NCBI GenBank assembly: GCA_026182355.1
Contig: JAPFBL010000166.1
Coordinates: forward strand, 186,001 to 250,000
From: Hermatobates lingyangjiaoensis
Lineage: Eukaryota > Arthropoda > Insecta > Hemiptera > Hermatobatidae
DNA: 64,000 nucleotides
Direction: 5' to 3'
Positions 1 to 13,278 of the stretch are shown one piece after another (within the stretch, counting starts at the first letter, position 1; the number at the start of each line of letters is the position of its first letter). The notes under the pieces were generated by a model. That model saw only the letters and a program-made list of their open reading frames with translations, did not search any database and was not told the origin of the DNA. The position numbers were made by a program, and so were the translations under genes.

Positions 1-1089
1 TTCCTTTCATTAATCTTTTTTTATGTTAGGTAAATAAATTGAATATATTAATTTACAAGTTTTGTTTGTTTTAAATATATTTGATTAGTACAACTTGAAT
101 TAATATTTTATTGATTTAGATAAGAATTTGTTTCCGTGTCTTAATAACAACAAGCAACAATTAAAATTATCTCTGTCAATCATGATCAGTGAATTTATTT
201 CAATAACTATTGCTATAATTTCTAAGTGGTACAAAGGGTCACGGGTAGTCTAGTATAATATATTAATGTAAATTGACAAAGGACAAATATTCATTGTTAA
301 TAAATTTTATGAAATATCTTATAAATATTTACTTTTAACTTTTAGAAATATGAAATAATATAAACGGAGTTTTGATTTCAATGGTTGCTGTTATGAAAGT
401 TGGAAAGGACTGGTAGAGAAGAACATAAAACTGAGGTCACTGCCGACCGCTAAGAGGTCGGACAATAAAACCAAAACTTGGCCAGTCAACCAGTTGATGG
501 TAATAAGCGTGAGCAAACGGTTTTTTATCAAAGAGTGAGACGTGAAAATGATGGCTTGTTTAATTGAGAACAGGGCGAGGGTAACGGTTTCAAGTGTGGT
601 TAGACGGCAGCTAACTACTGGCTGGATAAGTCATTTAGTGTTCAAGTGGCCACCAGCAGGACTACTCTGCTACAATCACAGCCACGGAATAAAACTTCTC
701 AATCAAATACATCCTGCTCTCAAAGCCAATAGCGTCCTATTTATTTACTAGAGACCAGTTAAAATAAGGCGACTTAGATACAAAATCTTTTTTAAAAGTA
801 TATATATACGGTAATAAGTGTGATTTTAGATGATACTTTGTATAAACTCTTTTATACTAACTACGTGAACTATTCAAATTGTAACCTGTACATACTTTGT
901 TATTCTATTTTATAATATATATATATATATTTATAAATTAATAATCAACAATAACTCTTGATATAATATACGAATTAAACACCACAATAAACAAATATAT
1001 ATTAATTACAATGCTCTAAGGCCTTTCATTACAACATCATCAGAGAACTAAATGAACCAAACAAAAAAAAGAGTGCCTTGTTCTTACTT

Positions 1090-1475
1090 GTAGGGAACAA
1101 AAATCATATCATAAATTGGAGTGAAGCAAAGGAATTAATTTTTGTACCTTCAGAAAGGAGGAGAAATATTATTGAAAGTGCACTCATAAAGAACTTCTAT
1201 GGATATTTAGTGAACAATAGTTCGGGACTGTACTAACTAGATGAAATATTAATAAAAGAAATAAGTAAGCAGATCAAGACTCCTTCAATTTTAGGAACAT
1301 TAAATTTAGACAGCGATGCCAGCAATCCTGACTGAAATGTAGCAAGGATGATTCAACCAAAACAAGTGGTCTTGATAGGAGTTACACTTAAAGCCTGAAT
1401 GGTATTCGAACGAGAAGTGAAGAGAAGTTGTTTTGGTTGAAAGATCTTAGTCTGATTTTTGAATTTATGACTCTG
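1090..1475 (+). mobile_element. Degraded PLE 3' end, family C
   Basis: Around 1096-1270 the frame reads KNHIINWSEAKELIFVPSER, then RRNIIESALIKNFYG and SSGLY, with one in-frame stop, then LDEILIKEI. This is the H.I.W..A..I...R..IESALI..N...G pattern found at the end of many PLE proteins. A short fold-back follows: CAACCAAAACAAGTGGTCTT at about 1355 and its partner with GGTTGAAAGATCTTAGTC at 1435-1452, matching the family C ribozyme region. It is old: substitutions are present throughout. Confidence 0.6.
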
Positions 1476-1777
1476 ATTCAGACTTTAAAATGTTTATGTT
1501 AACTTCTATATCAATATATAAAATGAAGAAATGGGACTAAGATCATTTAATTTGATAATTTTATTAAAAAATTATCCTGTTTCACGTTTAATTAATGACT
1601 CAATGTTCTATTAAATACTTGAAAGGAACTAAAACCGTGTTAACAAGAGTGGAAGAGAAAAAAATGTTTTAATTTTGGAATAATATGCATGACAGTGGTA
1701 ATAAATGACATGCAACTATTTTAATTGAAGAATGTTCCAAAACATGTGACGTGAAGTATGGATGTTTATAGGATTTT

Positions 1778-1984
1778 TTGTTGTTGCAATGTGACGTTCT
1801 TGCTCTGGCTGCTGGCGGTGAATGGAGTGATAAAACAGGGAGCGCATCGTACAAGGCTGGTGGAACTAGTTTTGATAGAGTTCCTTTTAACGTTTTCGAT
1901 GCAACGCCTTCTCTTAGTCCAGCCCATTTAGGAAATTCCCTCACGATATCTTTATATTGTTTTAGAAAAAGTAATATTATTTAA
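1778..1984 (+). other. Coding-like stretch, unassigned
   Basis: A locally GC-richer segment is open on both strands (68 codons plus, 91 codons minus). The plus reading LALAAGGEWSDKTGS has a signal-like start; the minus reading begins MREFPKWAGLREG. It might be an exon upstream of 2658-2906 or part of a repeat. No family is recognised and no donor/acceptor pair is convincing. Confidence 0.2.
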
Positions 1985-2657
1985 ATCGTACAATTTTTGT
2001 AGCATCCTTTCTCTTTCTTAATCCCAAAAAGTCAGTTATTTATAATATATTATTTCTCAGTTATTATTTATCAGTTATTAGTAAATTCAAATGTTATTTC
2101 ATTTCCAGTACAAAGATTTATGCATTTCAGAACTCCCATAAAATGTTTGTTATTTAAGAAGAGGTAACTAAGTCATAGCCTAAAGAATTGAAACTAGGTA
2201 CATTGCAAAAAAAAGTTGATTCTTCTAAATAATTTGAAATTATTTAGGGAAAACCTAAATAACTAGACTGAAATTAGGAAAAATCCTGACTTTCCATAAT
2301 TATTTATTACTTCATGATAGGAAATTATAAACTTTTGCGATAATGTAGTTAATCATACGAAACAAAAATGTAATAAGATGAAGTTAACTTTCAAAAGACA
2401 TGCATCAATTAAAACGATTACCTCCCATTAAAATAAATTATTTTACTAGGTTATCTGATGTTATTTAAACATATTCTTTCATGATAAGACATACAGAGTA
2501 GAGCTTTAAATTTCTGGTTAACAGCAAATTCCAAGGTATGCTTAATGCTAATTAACACTTTATAAAACCTTTTCTAGTTGGATTAAAAGAATTTGTTTCT
2601 AATTTTCTTTATATTTCTATATGATAAACCTGCTTGATAATTGCAAACTTCTTTCAG

Positions 2658-2906
2658 ACAATGTATATCGGTGAGAATAGAGGAGAAGCTGAAGGAAGGG
2701 TAGCATGGGGCGTTGTTAATGATGGTCTAGCCGCTCTACCCTTTCTCCCAATTACTATCAATATCCCAGATATAATTTCCGCAATGATGAATTCTCTAGC
2801 AACCGTCATCAATTACATGATGGGAGGACTAACGAATTCACAGACTAGTAAAAGTGTTGCCTTGCTGGTGTCAACATCTGTCCTGGACTTAATAGAATCT
2901 CTATAA
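2658..2906 (+). CDS. Candidate terminal exon of an unidentified gene
   Basis: An 82-codon reading frame follows a good acceptor (ACTTCTTTCAG, AG at 2656-2657). It reads TMYIGENRGEAEGRVAWGVV, continues through a hydrophobic or amphipathic middle (LAALPFLPITINIPDI) and ends LDLIESL with TAA at 2904-2906. The local base composition is richer in GC than the flanks and codon use looks coding. An AATAAA signal starts only three bases after the stop (2909-2914), giving a very short 3' end. I do not recognise the protein family. It could be the last exon of a plus-strand gene whose other exons lie upstream or outside the window, or a fragment of an unrecognised element. Confidence 0.45.
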   Translation, partial: TMYIGENRGEAEGRVAWGVVNDGLAALPFLPITINIPDIISAMMNSLATVINYMMGGLTNSQTSKSVALLVSTSVLDLIESL

Positions 2907-2949
2907 TCAATAAAAATTGAAAGATAAAACTGTGCAACAAATATGATGT

Positions 2950-5900
2950 ACATAATTAAAAATACTGGTAATAGATTCAGTTACTTTTTAATCTTTTGAT
3001 TCTGTTGTTAACATCTACTTGGTTTGCAAAATATTGTTTGTAAGAGCAATGAAAATTATTATTATTTTCTTTGAAAATATATTTTTCAAAAGAAATATAA
3101 TTTAAAGGAATATAATTTAAAATGGGCTTGAAAAACTCATCAATGGTTTTTATAATTAATAATCTTATTGAAACAAATCTACATAAGTTTTCTCTGTTCA
3201 TTCTACAAAAAACCCCTCAATATTGGTGTTTTGAGTAGTTACCTGTCAGGGAATAATGTTCCCTAATACCCACATACACGACTCGATGCTGTTCAAGTAG
3301 TCATATATCTTTAAAATGTAAAATATTTCTACTCATGTCTTGTATCACTTTTTTTTTTGAATTGATGTAAGTTAAAAGTAAAAGGCTAATTCAATAATTT
3401 GTTGAATATATTTCCTCCTCCCAGTTTTAGTTTATATAATCTTCTATGAAATGAATTTATCAAAAAATAAAAATTACAGTCGGTGTTATTACGAGTATTA
3501 TTATAATTATCCAATTCTATTATTAATGCAATATTTAATATGCTACAATTAATATTACAAATAATACACTCATTCCGTTTTTCTTGTTTGAATAAAACAG
3601 TTTTATTTATATTTAAAAGAAAATAGTTGTTTGAGAATGAAAGTGATTGTTTTTCATAAAAAGTTTTGTAAAACTTATGCATAATGTTTATGATATCTAA
3701 TATTAATATTTTGTGAAATAAATTATGTAATATAAATTAAATTATATAAATTATTATAGCTTTTTGAGATTAATTTGAAGAAACTTGGAAAAATATTTCT
3801 TAAAAGTTAAATTGAAATGGAAGTAATATAAAATAATTTTACCTTACGGTTGGTGTGATCGGTTCATATTATATGAGATATGGTAGCAAATAAATATCAT
3901 GTCATATTATTATCATGTTTAAGTATGATGACAATATTCAACCAAACATATCAAGTGTTTTCTTTATACTTGTTAACATTTATATTTTTCTTTTATTATG
4001 TACAACATCTTTCAATCTTTAACTGTTTGTTTTGGTGAAGAAGAAATGAAGTATTAAAAGATCGATGCAGTCAACATGACATTACCACTTAAAAAGGGAG
4101 ACACCTACTTTCGTACTTAGCATTAGCTTCATTAGCTTATCACAAAATGTCATTTCTGCAAAATGGGTAATAACGGAGGTCATGTGAAATATGCCATTCA
4201 CTTGATATTCCATTCAGAAGAAAAAACATAATATAAATAATAGTCTTTAAACACTGCAATGTATTAAGAAAAAGTGGATTTTATAAAATTTTTAAAACGT
4301 CCACAAAATCTCATACAGGATGGATAATATGAACCGAACATACCAACAGATTTGGACAAAGTTTTCAAACAACCCATATTTACAGATAATAGAAATCTTA
4401 TTTCTCATTAATATTTAAAGCAGAAGTTTGGAACTTAATATTATTAAATATGAAATATTCAGAATATCAAATAATGAAAAATGTATTTTGCTATAAAATT
4501 TAATTATTCCCTTTACTCGGTGCTACTCTGTTTTTAGAAAAAGAAATAACATATTGCTGTGACGTTTATGCAAATTTCATTCACAAATCTCATTGAGTTT
4601 AGTGTAGCCTGTCTACAATGTTGCAATAGTATTTGTATTGCAATAGTAACTGCAATTAGTAATAAATGCAATTGCATAATAATAATAATATTAATAATGA
4701 TGATAATAATAATAATAGTAATTGTAATAGTAATAGTTTGCTTCTCAGTTTTAAATTATAAATTAAAAACAACACTATGCAGTAATTATTAAAACTATAT
4801 ACTCTAAAATATATTTACATTTAGTGTATAACTGGTTGAATATTTCCTAATTGAAATAATACAACAAGCAATATAACAAAATTAAAATGGTATCCAAACT
4901 TTTTAATCTGTTGAACTGCAGCGCATGATATGTATGTGTATATAGAACGGTTAATTTATATTTAGTTAAAATATATTTTAAACATTCAACGAAATAAAGC
5001 AGTTAGTAATACAATTTGAGAGCTGGGAGACTGCTGCGATCTAATGAGTGATGAAGGAACTAATTTTTTTGGTAAGTCAGTATTACTCTAGGGTGGAATT
5101 CTCTCCTGAAATATCATTAAGACACATGTTTCTAGAGAAATATATCCGTTTGTATGTCCGTTATCAAGATATCTTTTTGATGCATTGATTCATTAATTTA
5201 TATTTAGTTAATACAAACATGCATTAACTAAATTATTGACAGTTATTCTGTTTTTGTCAGACAATATTAATATCTAAAATTCTCACATTTTTATAACAAT
5301 TCAAAGAAAATAATAACAATGATAAAGTTACATATTAAAAAAATATACAATCATTTCTCATGGATTCTGAGCAAACTTTTAGAGTTCTCGGAATCATGTA
5401 TCTGAGTTCAGGCGAACTCTACACTAACGAAGCAGAGAGGCATGAGAAGTAATAACTGTAGATTAGCTTTATTTTTTTTTAAAAGGACTATTTTATTTTA
5501 TAATATACAGTGTTTTGTAAGAGGAAATAGCAATCAAGTACTTAATTATAGGATATCAACATGTTAAATGCAAGCATAACACTCTACTAATCATAACTAT
5601 TAGTACTTTAAGGTATTATTCAATACCTTAAATAAGCTATAACCTTATATTAAATAAGCTATTACTAAACTCAGAATAAAAATCTGAAATGTTTTCGAAA
5701 AAAGAATATATATGTATATATACAAGATGAATAAAATTTTTAAAAATAATGCATCTAATTATTGCAATTTAAGCTGATTTTTCATCAGGTAAATAGCTTT
5801 CAATGGTATTTCACTACAGACTAAATAAATATTAAACATACAAATATGTAATTGAGTTCCATATCCATTCAGTGTAAATATATTATAATGAATATGCCAC

Positions 5901-7970
5901 AAATAGGGTATCTAATATAATTGCTTCTCTGTTATAAGATTGTATACTTTATTACCTAAAATAAAAAAATCTGGAGTGGCCTACACTCAACTTTACTATA
6001 AGTAAACATAATATTATACTTCTTGGAAATATAATAAATAGTGTTTCATTTAGGTATAATATAAATGTCTAAATGAGAGATGTTTATTAGTCTTTCATTT
6101 CTGGAGGTAGTACAGATAGCGATTGATCGACTTTTCAATATATAAGCTTATTTTTGTACATCACACAGCTGATGCAAATAATCTAATTTGTATAACTACA
6201 GCAGTAATAACATTTTTGAAAAGCCAAAGTGAAAATTCCTTGATACGAAATAATCTCCTACAGGAGAACATGGCTTTTGTTCAAATAGCCAGTGGATTTC
6301 TTACATCGTTTACTTGACTTCCTTCTACAGTGAATATTTAAGTTCAAATAATTTTCAAATTTAAAACAAAAAAATACTCTTATTTTCTCTGAAAAACATC
6401 ATAAACATCGAAGAAAAAAATGTCATTTTAAGATAATTTATAAATAAGGATGTGCGGTAATTAAATTTATTAATCTTCAAACGAAAAATTTCAATTTTGA
6501 ATATTTTTTACATTTTTGGTCTTTTATAGAATTATTATACTGAGAATTTTATGGCTTCTTAGTATTTAATAAAATCATTTTCCTTTTCTTTGTCAAAAAT
6601 CATATACACCAATTTTTTCTGAGTGAGTGTTATCCTTTTCCTACCTGCTGTACTCTGTTATAAGCTTGCTATGAATGTATATTGAAAAAATATATCAGTA
6701 ATTAGCCAGTTTACATACTCAACTCAAAGTCAAGATAGCTATTCAATATAATTTAAATCTTTTATTTAATATAATTTAAATCTTTTATAGTTGGGAGCTT
6801 CTAATTTTTGAAAATAGGAAAGAGTCCATTCGTCACACTTCAATATCTTGGAATGATACTACAATTCACAAAGACAAAATAATTATAACTCATATTAAGT
6901 TTTGTTCAAGAGTGCAATATATAGATTTATAAAAGCATTTTATCAGACAAATCTATCATACCATGGAAGACAAAAGAAATAAATTTATGTTTATTGGAGG
7001 TGTTTTTTCTACATGTCAAAATATTATTCCTCTTATATCTCATATAAGTCAATAAATTATTTAAATTTTTCCATTATAAACATCAATTTTGTCTCAGTGG
7101 ATTCACTCAAAAAAAACTCCAAGTCAATGTAAACAATGTAAAAATATATCAAAAATTCGACAAGTATAGCAGGTGATCCCTTAGTCTAGGATAAACAAAC
7201 AGTGTTTATAGCTTTATTGCTCTTTGCCATGACTGAAATTTCATTAATTTTTTTTATGAATTGCTAATTTTTTGTTCCAGTTTTAGTCAAATTTTAATTA
7301 TTTTTTAATGAGCCGTTTAGCGTTCAAAAAAACATTTTCTGAAAACGGAAATCTTACATTAATGCCTCATTGGTGAATATAATTTTGAAACAAATATCTT
7401 ATCTCATTCTCCATATAATGATCTATTTTTAGGTATAGTTTCATTTTGATCTGTCAAACGGTATGGCTTGTATCGCTCTCACAAGCTTTGAGATTGAATT
7501 ATAAGTCAAAATGTTTACATTTTATTGAAAAAAAATATTTCCCGTTGTTTTAAAATTCTGAATATATTTTTCTTTTATTGCATTTGTAACTTTAAAGATA
7601 ATCCCCAAATTACAAAACTCTAGAGTTAGCAGTTTAGGAGAAAAAATGTTTTCTAAAAAACGGTTTTTGGCAAAAAAAAAGTGACTTTCCGTAATGTATA
7701 ATTCTTTCCAAACAATAGGGATCATCTACACTACAGGGCCCATTTTCGTATAATATCAACTTGATCTATCAAAGATTCTGGACCGTAGCGTGGTTGAACT
7801 GAACTAGGGTTGAACCCATTCTGAAAACAACTGTCAATAAGTTTGTAACATTACCGTTTCAATATGAAACACAAGTCAGTTCATTTGCTTATTAAATATA
7901 TTTAATACTCATTAAATACAGTTACTCATTTCCTTACAGATTCATTAATGGTTAATTAATGAATTAACCT
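2950..7970. other. AT-rich stretch without a supported gene
   Basis: Small open frames here are short, AT-driven and lack splice or domain support. A short (ATA)n run near 4676-4725 is the only simple repeat of note. Confidence 0.6.
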
Positions 7971-7980
7971 AACATTATAT

Positions 7981-8266
7981 GGTTATGTTAAGTTAGTTTG
8001 CAGTGGTAGTCTCACAAGAGAACACACATAGGCCAAACATTTGCCCTTTGTGATACGACATAATGAACATTCTACAATGAGAGTCCTAATTTTGTCTTAC
8101 TCAAGGGTAATTAAAGTAGGGATCTTTAACTAGTACCTGACATCGTATAGGCTCGGGACCGACGGCTTCGCATTCTCTCCGAGGGACGATGGGCTCAGTG
8201 TCACTCTACCATTCTTGAGGCGAAGACGTTGCCACTGCTCTGCCCTGAACTGTAAAGTACATGGGT
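7981..8266 (-). mobile_element. tRNA-derived SINE copy
   Basis: Shares GCCCTTTGTGAT, TAGGGATCTTTAAC, AGTACCTGACATCGTA and CTCCGAGGGACGA with the copy at 22611-22935, in the same orientation. The tRNA-like head near 8220-8266 is strongly decayed. The tail end at 7981 reads GTTATGTTAAGTTAG. Confidence 0.75.
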
Positions 8267-9737
8267 TACTTACTGTTTCTAACCTTATATAACCTCATAG
8301 TTATATTGGTTTTATTAAACCAATTACAATGTAAGAGTAAAATCTCATGTTTTAAGTTATTTTAATATGCTTAAATATTGTTTTACCTGAAAATTAATCA
8401 TTCTATAAAATGAATTAACAAAGTAAATAGCAGTATGCTCGAATAAATTTAATAAGTCCGGCTATGATGGGATGTAGCCAGTCATATGAAATTAATTTTG
8501 TATGATCTCTTTACAAACATAGAGGTAAACATTCCACCATTCGCAAGGTTTACTTATTAAATACCTGTTTGAAGTAATAGAGCTAAAGGAATATTTTGAT
8601 TTGCTGTATCACTCGAAATGAGTATAAGTAAAATATTTGTAATATTTGTTTAAATAAATAATGTAATGTATGTATGCTATATTCCATGTTTTACGCAAAA
8701 AAACTAATATTACCATGAATATTTTTAATGAAACATCTTTCACAGATCTACATTTTAATCTGAGAGTAATTGTTTGCGCAACATTTTGTAAGTGTTAATA
8801 TTGTATCATATATTATATTATATTAAACTAACAACGGTTTTCAACATCCAAATTATTGGACAGATATTGATCCTACAATTGGTAGAGCGTATTAAATAAA
8901 ATTTTGTGTTAATTCTTTTAGTTGATAATTTTTATTCAAAATTACTATGTATGGATTGCACTTTTGTCTAATTGTTAGGTGCGGAGTGTAATGATAATTA
9001 AGGAAGTCAGAAAGTACTTAAAGGACTAACTTACTGAATTTAAAATTAAACTGATATTTGTAATAGCATTTATTTTTATTGGCCAGAAAGTAATGCTTAA
9101 GTTACTAAATCATACAAGGCCAATATTAAATTGAGTTTATAGTAATTCTCTTCACAAAAATATAATAATAAATGTATAGAGGTTTTATTAATTTGAAAGT
9201 AGTAATTAAATTTGTATGCCTGCCACCACATTTCATCAAAATGAAACATTTGGTTTTATAGCAAATTTCACCTGATTAATATGAAACACTATTATAAACT
9301 AATTTGAATAACCTTTAGCTGATATTGTTTTGTACGTAAAGTTTTGAAATATCCTATATTGTTTATGTTTATCCTTTCAGTATGTCAAGCCAACCTTATG
9401 TATTCATAACCAGGCCTATACATTTTTAAACTGCAGGTAAATTTTGCTATTTCTTTTAAACTCTGTTCTGTACATTAAGGTGAAACTTAGAATAGAATTT
9501 GATTATTCATGTGAAACAAATAAACAAATTTCTCAATTATATTTACAAAGTTATGACAAAAATGTATAAATTTAGTGTTCTCAATCGTCTTATTAAGTTC
9601 TATAATTAAAAAAAATGGCAAATATCTGTATATCTTAAATGTTTTTAACTTAAAAATAATAACATGATTTAGTATCTCTCACGCGGTGAAACATCAACAT
9701 TTTCCCTGTTCTGCTTGCACTAACATTTTTATTAAAA

Positions 9738-11078
9738 ACTAGCTGATCTACCCGGGAAACAGTTTAACTCCAACTCTAATAGGTAATAAATTACATATAA
9801 CGAAATCAATTTAAATTTTATATAGTTCCGTTACAGTTAACTTTTTTGAGATAAACGAAATAAATACAGAATTAAAATTATAGATTATGCAAAAAGATAT
9901 AATCAAACACTGATTATAAATTGCACACATTGTCTAATACAATTGGTAGTTGATAAATTAGGTTAAACAAATAATGAAAGGAATATTTTTTGCTGAACAA
10001 TACATCAAGAAATGTTGAAAGAAGTCTTAGCTCATTAAATGTGATATGCCTTATCTGTTAAATATAATGACATGAATTTTAAACCCACAAATCGTTTCAA
10101 TTAAGAGCCAGTTAGTTGAAGAGGCTAAACCATATCACATACATTTCATTCAATAATTTCAATTTGAAGACTTCACACAGTTTCAAATGTTTAATTAAAA
10201 TTTTGATGAAATATTATTTGTTTATGAAAAAGCATTGTATTGAAAAGTGTCAATTGAGTTCTAAATGTTAAATTCTAAATATATTTTTAATGTTCAGAGT
10301 TATTATGTTAAGAACTGTATTTATACACACAAATACATGCAGTGATAAAGTTTTATATATGTACATTTTGATTTGAATATTTCTTCATCAATTTTTTATG
10401 CTGTATATATTCCCTTATAAGTTTTACTTATTTAGATATTCATAAACGTCTTCTAGTTAGACATCATCGATATATATAATAACTTATCATTTGGCTATAT
10501 GGAGTAGGTCCGGATACCAATTACTAATAATTAAATATTTTAAACAAATTAATTAATCAATTAGTAATAAATAAAGAAGCCTTTCATCCATTAAACTTAA
10601 ACAAAATGCTTTAACTATTCTTTTAAGATTAGAATTAATGATTCAAATACCATCATTATTATTCGTACTACTATCATGCATACTTAAAGTTAATAAGAAA
10701 CCCATATAAAATTACAATAATTGTCTTTAATATCAATCTGAAAACAATAATAACATTTCTGGTACCTGGTTATTTCCAATTGAACAGAAATGTGGATATA
10801 TTAGAAGTTGCTTATTCATAAAGAATAACCTGCCTGCGGCTGCCATTACCAATTAAAGTCAAAATGTAAACAAGCAGGTTATACAGCAAACCTTATCTAT
10901 TATGATATTTTTGGGATATTACCTGAACCACAACTCTGATTTTTAAAAAACTTTACAAAAACCTTCCCGGGGATATACCTAATAATTTACTAAATTTTCA
11001 CGGCGATTGGATGTATGGTTTTTGAATCTATCGAGTATAAACACACAGACATAGATTCATTTATATATATATATAGAA
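9738..11078 (+). mobile_element. Possible retroposon of unknown class
   Basis: The left edge ACTAGCTGATCTACCCGGG and the right part (CTTCCCGGGGATATACCTAA, TTTTCACGGCGATTGGATGT, CACACAGACATAGATTC, then TATATATATATAGA) resemble the two ends of a widespread arthropod repeat type. The AT-rich interior has no readable frame. A related start (ACTAGCAAATGTACCCG) occurs at 40012. The limits are uncertain. Confidence 0.4.
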
Positions 11079-12039
11079 GATTACTGTATGTATTTCTACA
11101 TATATTGACCACCAAGGTCCTAATTTAAATATAATTCCCTTATAACATTATCATGAAATAACAAATGAAGTACTCCATAAAAGAAAAGAGATTTTGTAAA
11201 AAATATTACATTTTCTATTAATGCACCCAAATGTTTAAAAATTAAATAAATATAACATCATTTATCATAGTTTAGCAATATTGTGTTTACAGATAGGAAA
11301 AAAGTTAATCACTATATAAGTGGATGAGAGGAAATTGTTTTGTAGCCAACAAAATAAGTAGCATCGTTAGTTCATTCCTGCATGGATGCCCATAATGATC
11401 TTGTTTATTTGGAATAACCGTATTTAAAAATTCATTTAAAAGCACGAATGCAGCCATATATGCTGGAGCAATGATAATAAAACAAATAACATGAGTTCAT
11501 GTTGTTATATTTAATGTGGATGATATTTATTTATTGACCACATTTTATATAGAGAATGATGCCAAATATAATTAAAAAGAATGTCACTAAAAACTTAATG
11601 ATACTTTTTGAATTAATAACTTTAATTATGGTATTAAATTAAATCACAATTAATTCCACAATTATGATTAATTTTGGTTAATTAAAATAATTTAACATTT
11701 GGTTAAAATAAAATAATAATAATTTAAACTTTTTAAGTAAATAAATACTCATTAAAATAAGTTACATGTTTTTTTTATTTTAGTGTTAAAGAATTTCGTG
11801 AATATGTGTTTTCAATAAAATTGATTTGTGTATTTTAAAGTGGCCATTAGGTCGTGCTCCACATTTTTGAAGTAGTGCTGTATTTATCATACAGTGCATT
11901 AGACATGAGAATTGAAATGCAGATGTTGTTTAATTTACACATATTTCCTCAACCGATATTTATTAAAGTTTCATAACAGATAGATTGTGTAAAAATATCT
12001 AGCAAAGGAAGTTTTTTCTTAAATTAATTTCTAGATGCA

Positions 12040-12545
12040 TTGTGAAGTTCAGTTAAAAAATGTTCAAATCACTAAAACAAGAAGTTTTAGGACAACTATG
12101 GACTACTAAGAGTTCCGTCGTTTTATTTGAAGAGGGATATCCTTCTACTATGGATTTTATGGCTGACTTAGGTTGAGTACCAGTTTTCTAGGATAGTCCT
12201 AGAAGTATCCATGTATACTTGTCACAGACCATAGTTCTGTTATCCAATCAACTTGAGATAAGATAACTGTTCTTTACACAGCCCAAGAGAATCCCTGCAA
12301 ACCATTCACTTAAACTTTGGTTTGAAGCAAGACCTCGTCAGGGGAAGACCCCTGGATAGGGTCAGTCACTTAGTTACTGTGTCTATAAGTGTTCGTGGGT
12401 ACTGATAGTGTTTAGGTGCTCCTACTAACAAGTAGAAGGCCTCGGCCAATCCCTGATTATATGGCTTGGATGATCATTTAGAGCTAGTATTCTACCTTTA
12501 AATACATGCATATTGTTAGTGCCACGGAGGTTAGTAAATAAGATA
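12040..12545. other. GC-elevated block, unassigned
   Basis: The block contains CAAGACCTCGTCAGGGG, GGCCTCGGCCAATCCC and similar sequence unlike the AT-rich flanks. No long frame, ends or repeats could be defined. Probably an old insertion. Confidence 0.3.
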
Positions 12546-12689
12546 TTATTATCAAAATATATAACCTACTAATATAAAATTGCTAAGTTAATAAACCAAT
12601 ATAATGTAAAGGTAGGTTACAAAACTAATAATACAGTAAAACAAATTACAAAGGGGAATGGATTGTAAAAATAATATATATGATAAAAA

Positions 12690-12968
12690 GTGTAAAGACT
12701 CTAAACATAGGGCAAACTGGAAGAACATTAAAACAAATATTTAAAGAGCATATTAATGATTATGTAAATAACATGAATAAATCAAATTTTGCTAACCATT
12801 TAAAAAAACACTGACATGAACCCGACAGTATGGAAAACTCAAAGAAATTAATTAAAATAGGACAAAAAGGTAAAACATTAAATGTAATAGAGGAAATGGA
12901 AATATATTAACACAAAAATACTGATAACCTAATAAACGAACAAATTAAGCACCAGGCAGACATAATAA
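12690..12968 (+). pseudogene. GIY-YIG endonuclease fragment of a Penelope-like element
   Basis: The frame reads LNIGQTGRTLKQIFKEHIND, then NKSNFANHLKKH, stop, then IGQKGKTLNVIEEMEIY, stop, and LINEQIKHQAD. The IGQTGRTLKQ.FKEH block is the second GIY-YIG motif with its conserved arginine, and the later glutamate (VIEEME) fits the catalytic position. At least two in-frame stops make it inactive. Its last 88 bp recur in inverted orientation at 13190-13278. Confidence 0.6.
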
Positions 12969-13278
12969 TTATTGCGGTTTCGCAATGGCTGCATCATCAA
13001 TGGGACTGATGTTACCTTCCAAAATCACGGATGAAAATACCTATTTTAACTCAATAGTGCCAATATATATGCCTAAATTTCCTACCTAACAGTTTTATTT
13101 TGTTTAATCTGTTTTTTTGTCTTTTAAACTTTAAGTCGTCTCTGTCCCGTCAGTCCTGTCGTCTTTTCATGTTTTTTATTGGTTTAAATATTATGTCTGC
13201 CTGGTGATTAATTTGTTCGTTTATTAGGTTATCAGTATTTTTGCGTTAATATATTTCCATTTCCTCTATTACATTTAA
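12881..13278. repeat. Inverted repeat of a PLE 3' end
   Basis: Bases 12881-12968 (end of the endonuclease fragment) match the reverse complement of 13190-13278 with few differences. A 220-bp spacer lies between. This head-to-head arrangement resembles the other fold-back retroelement ends in the window. Confidence 0.7.
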
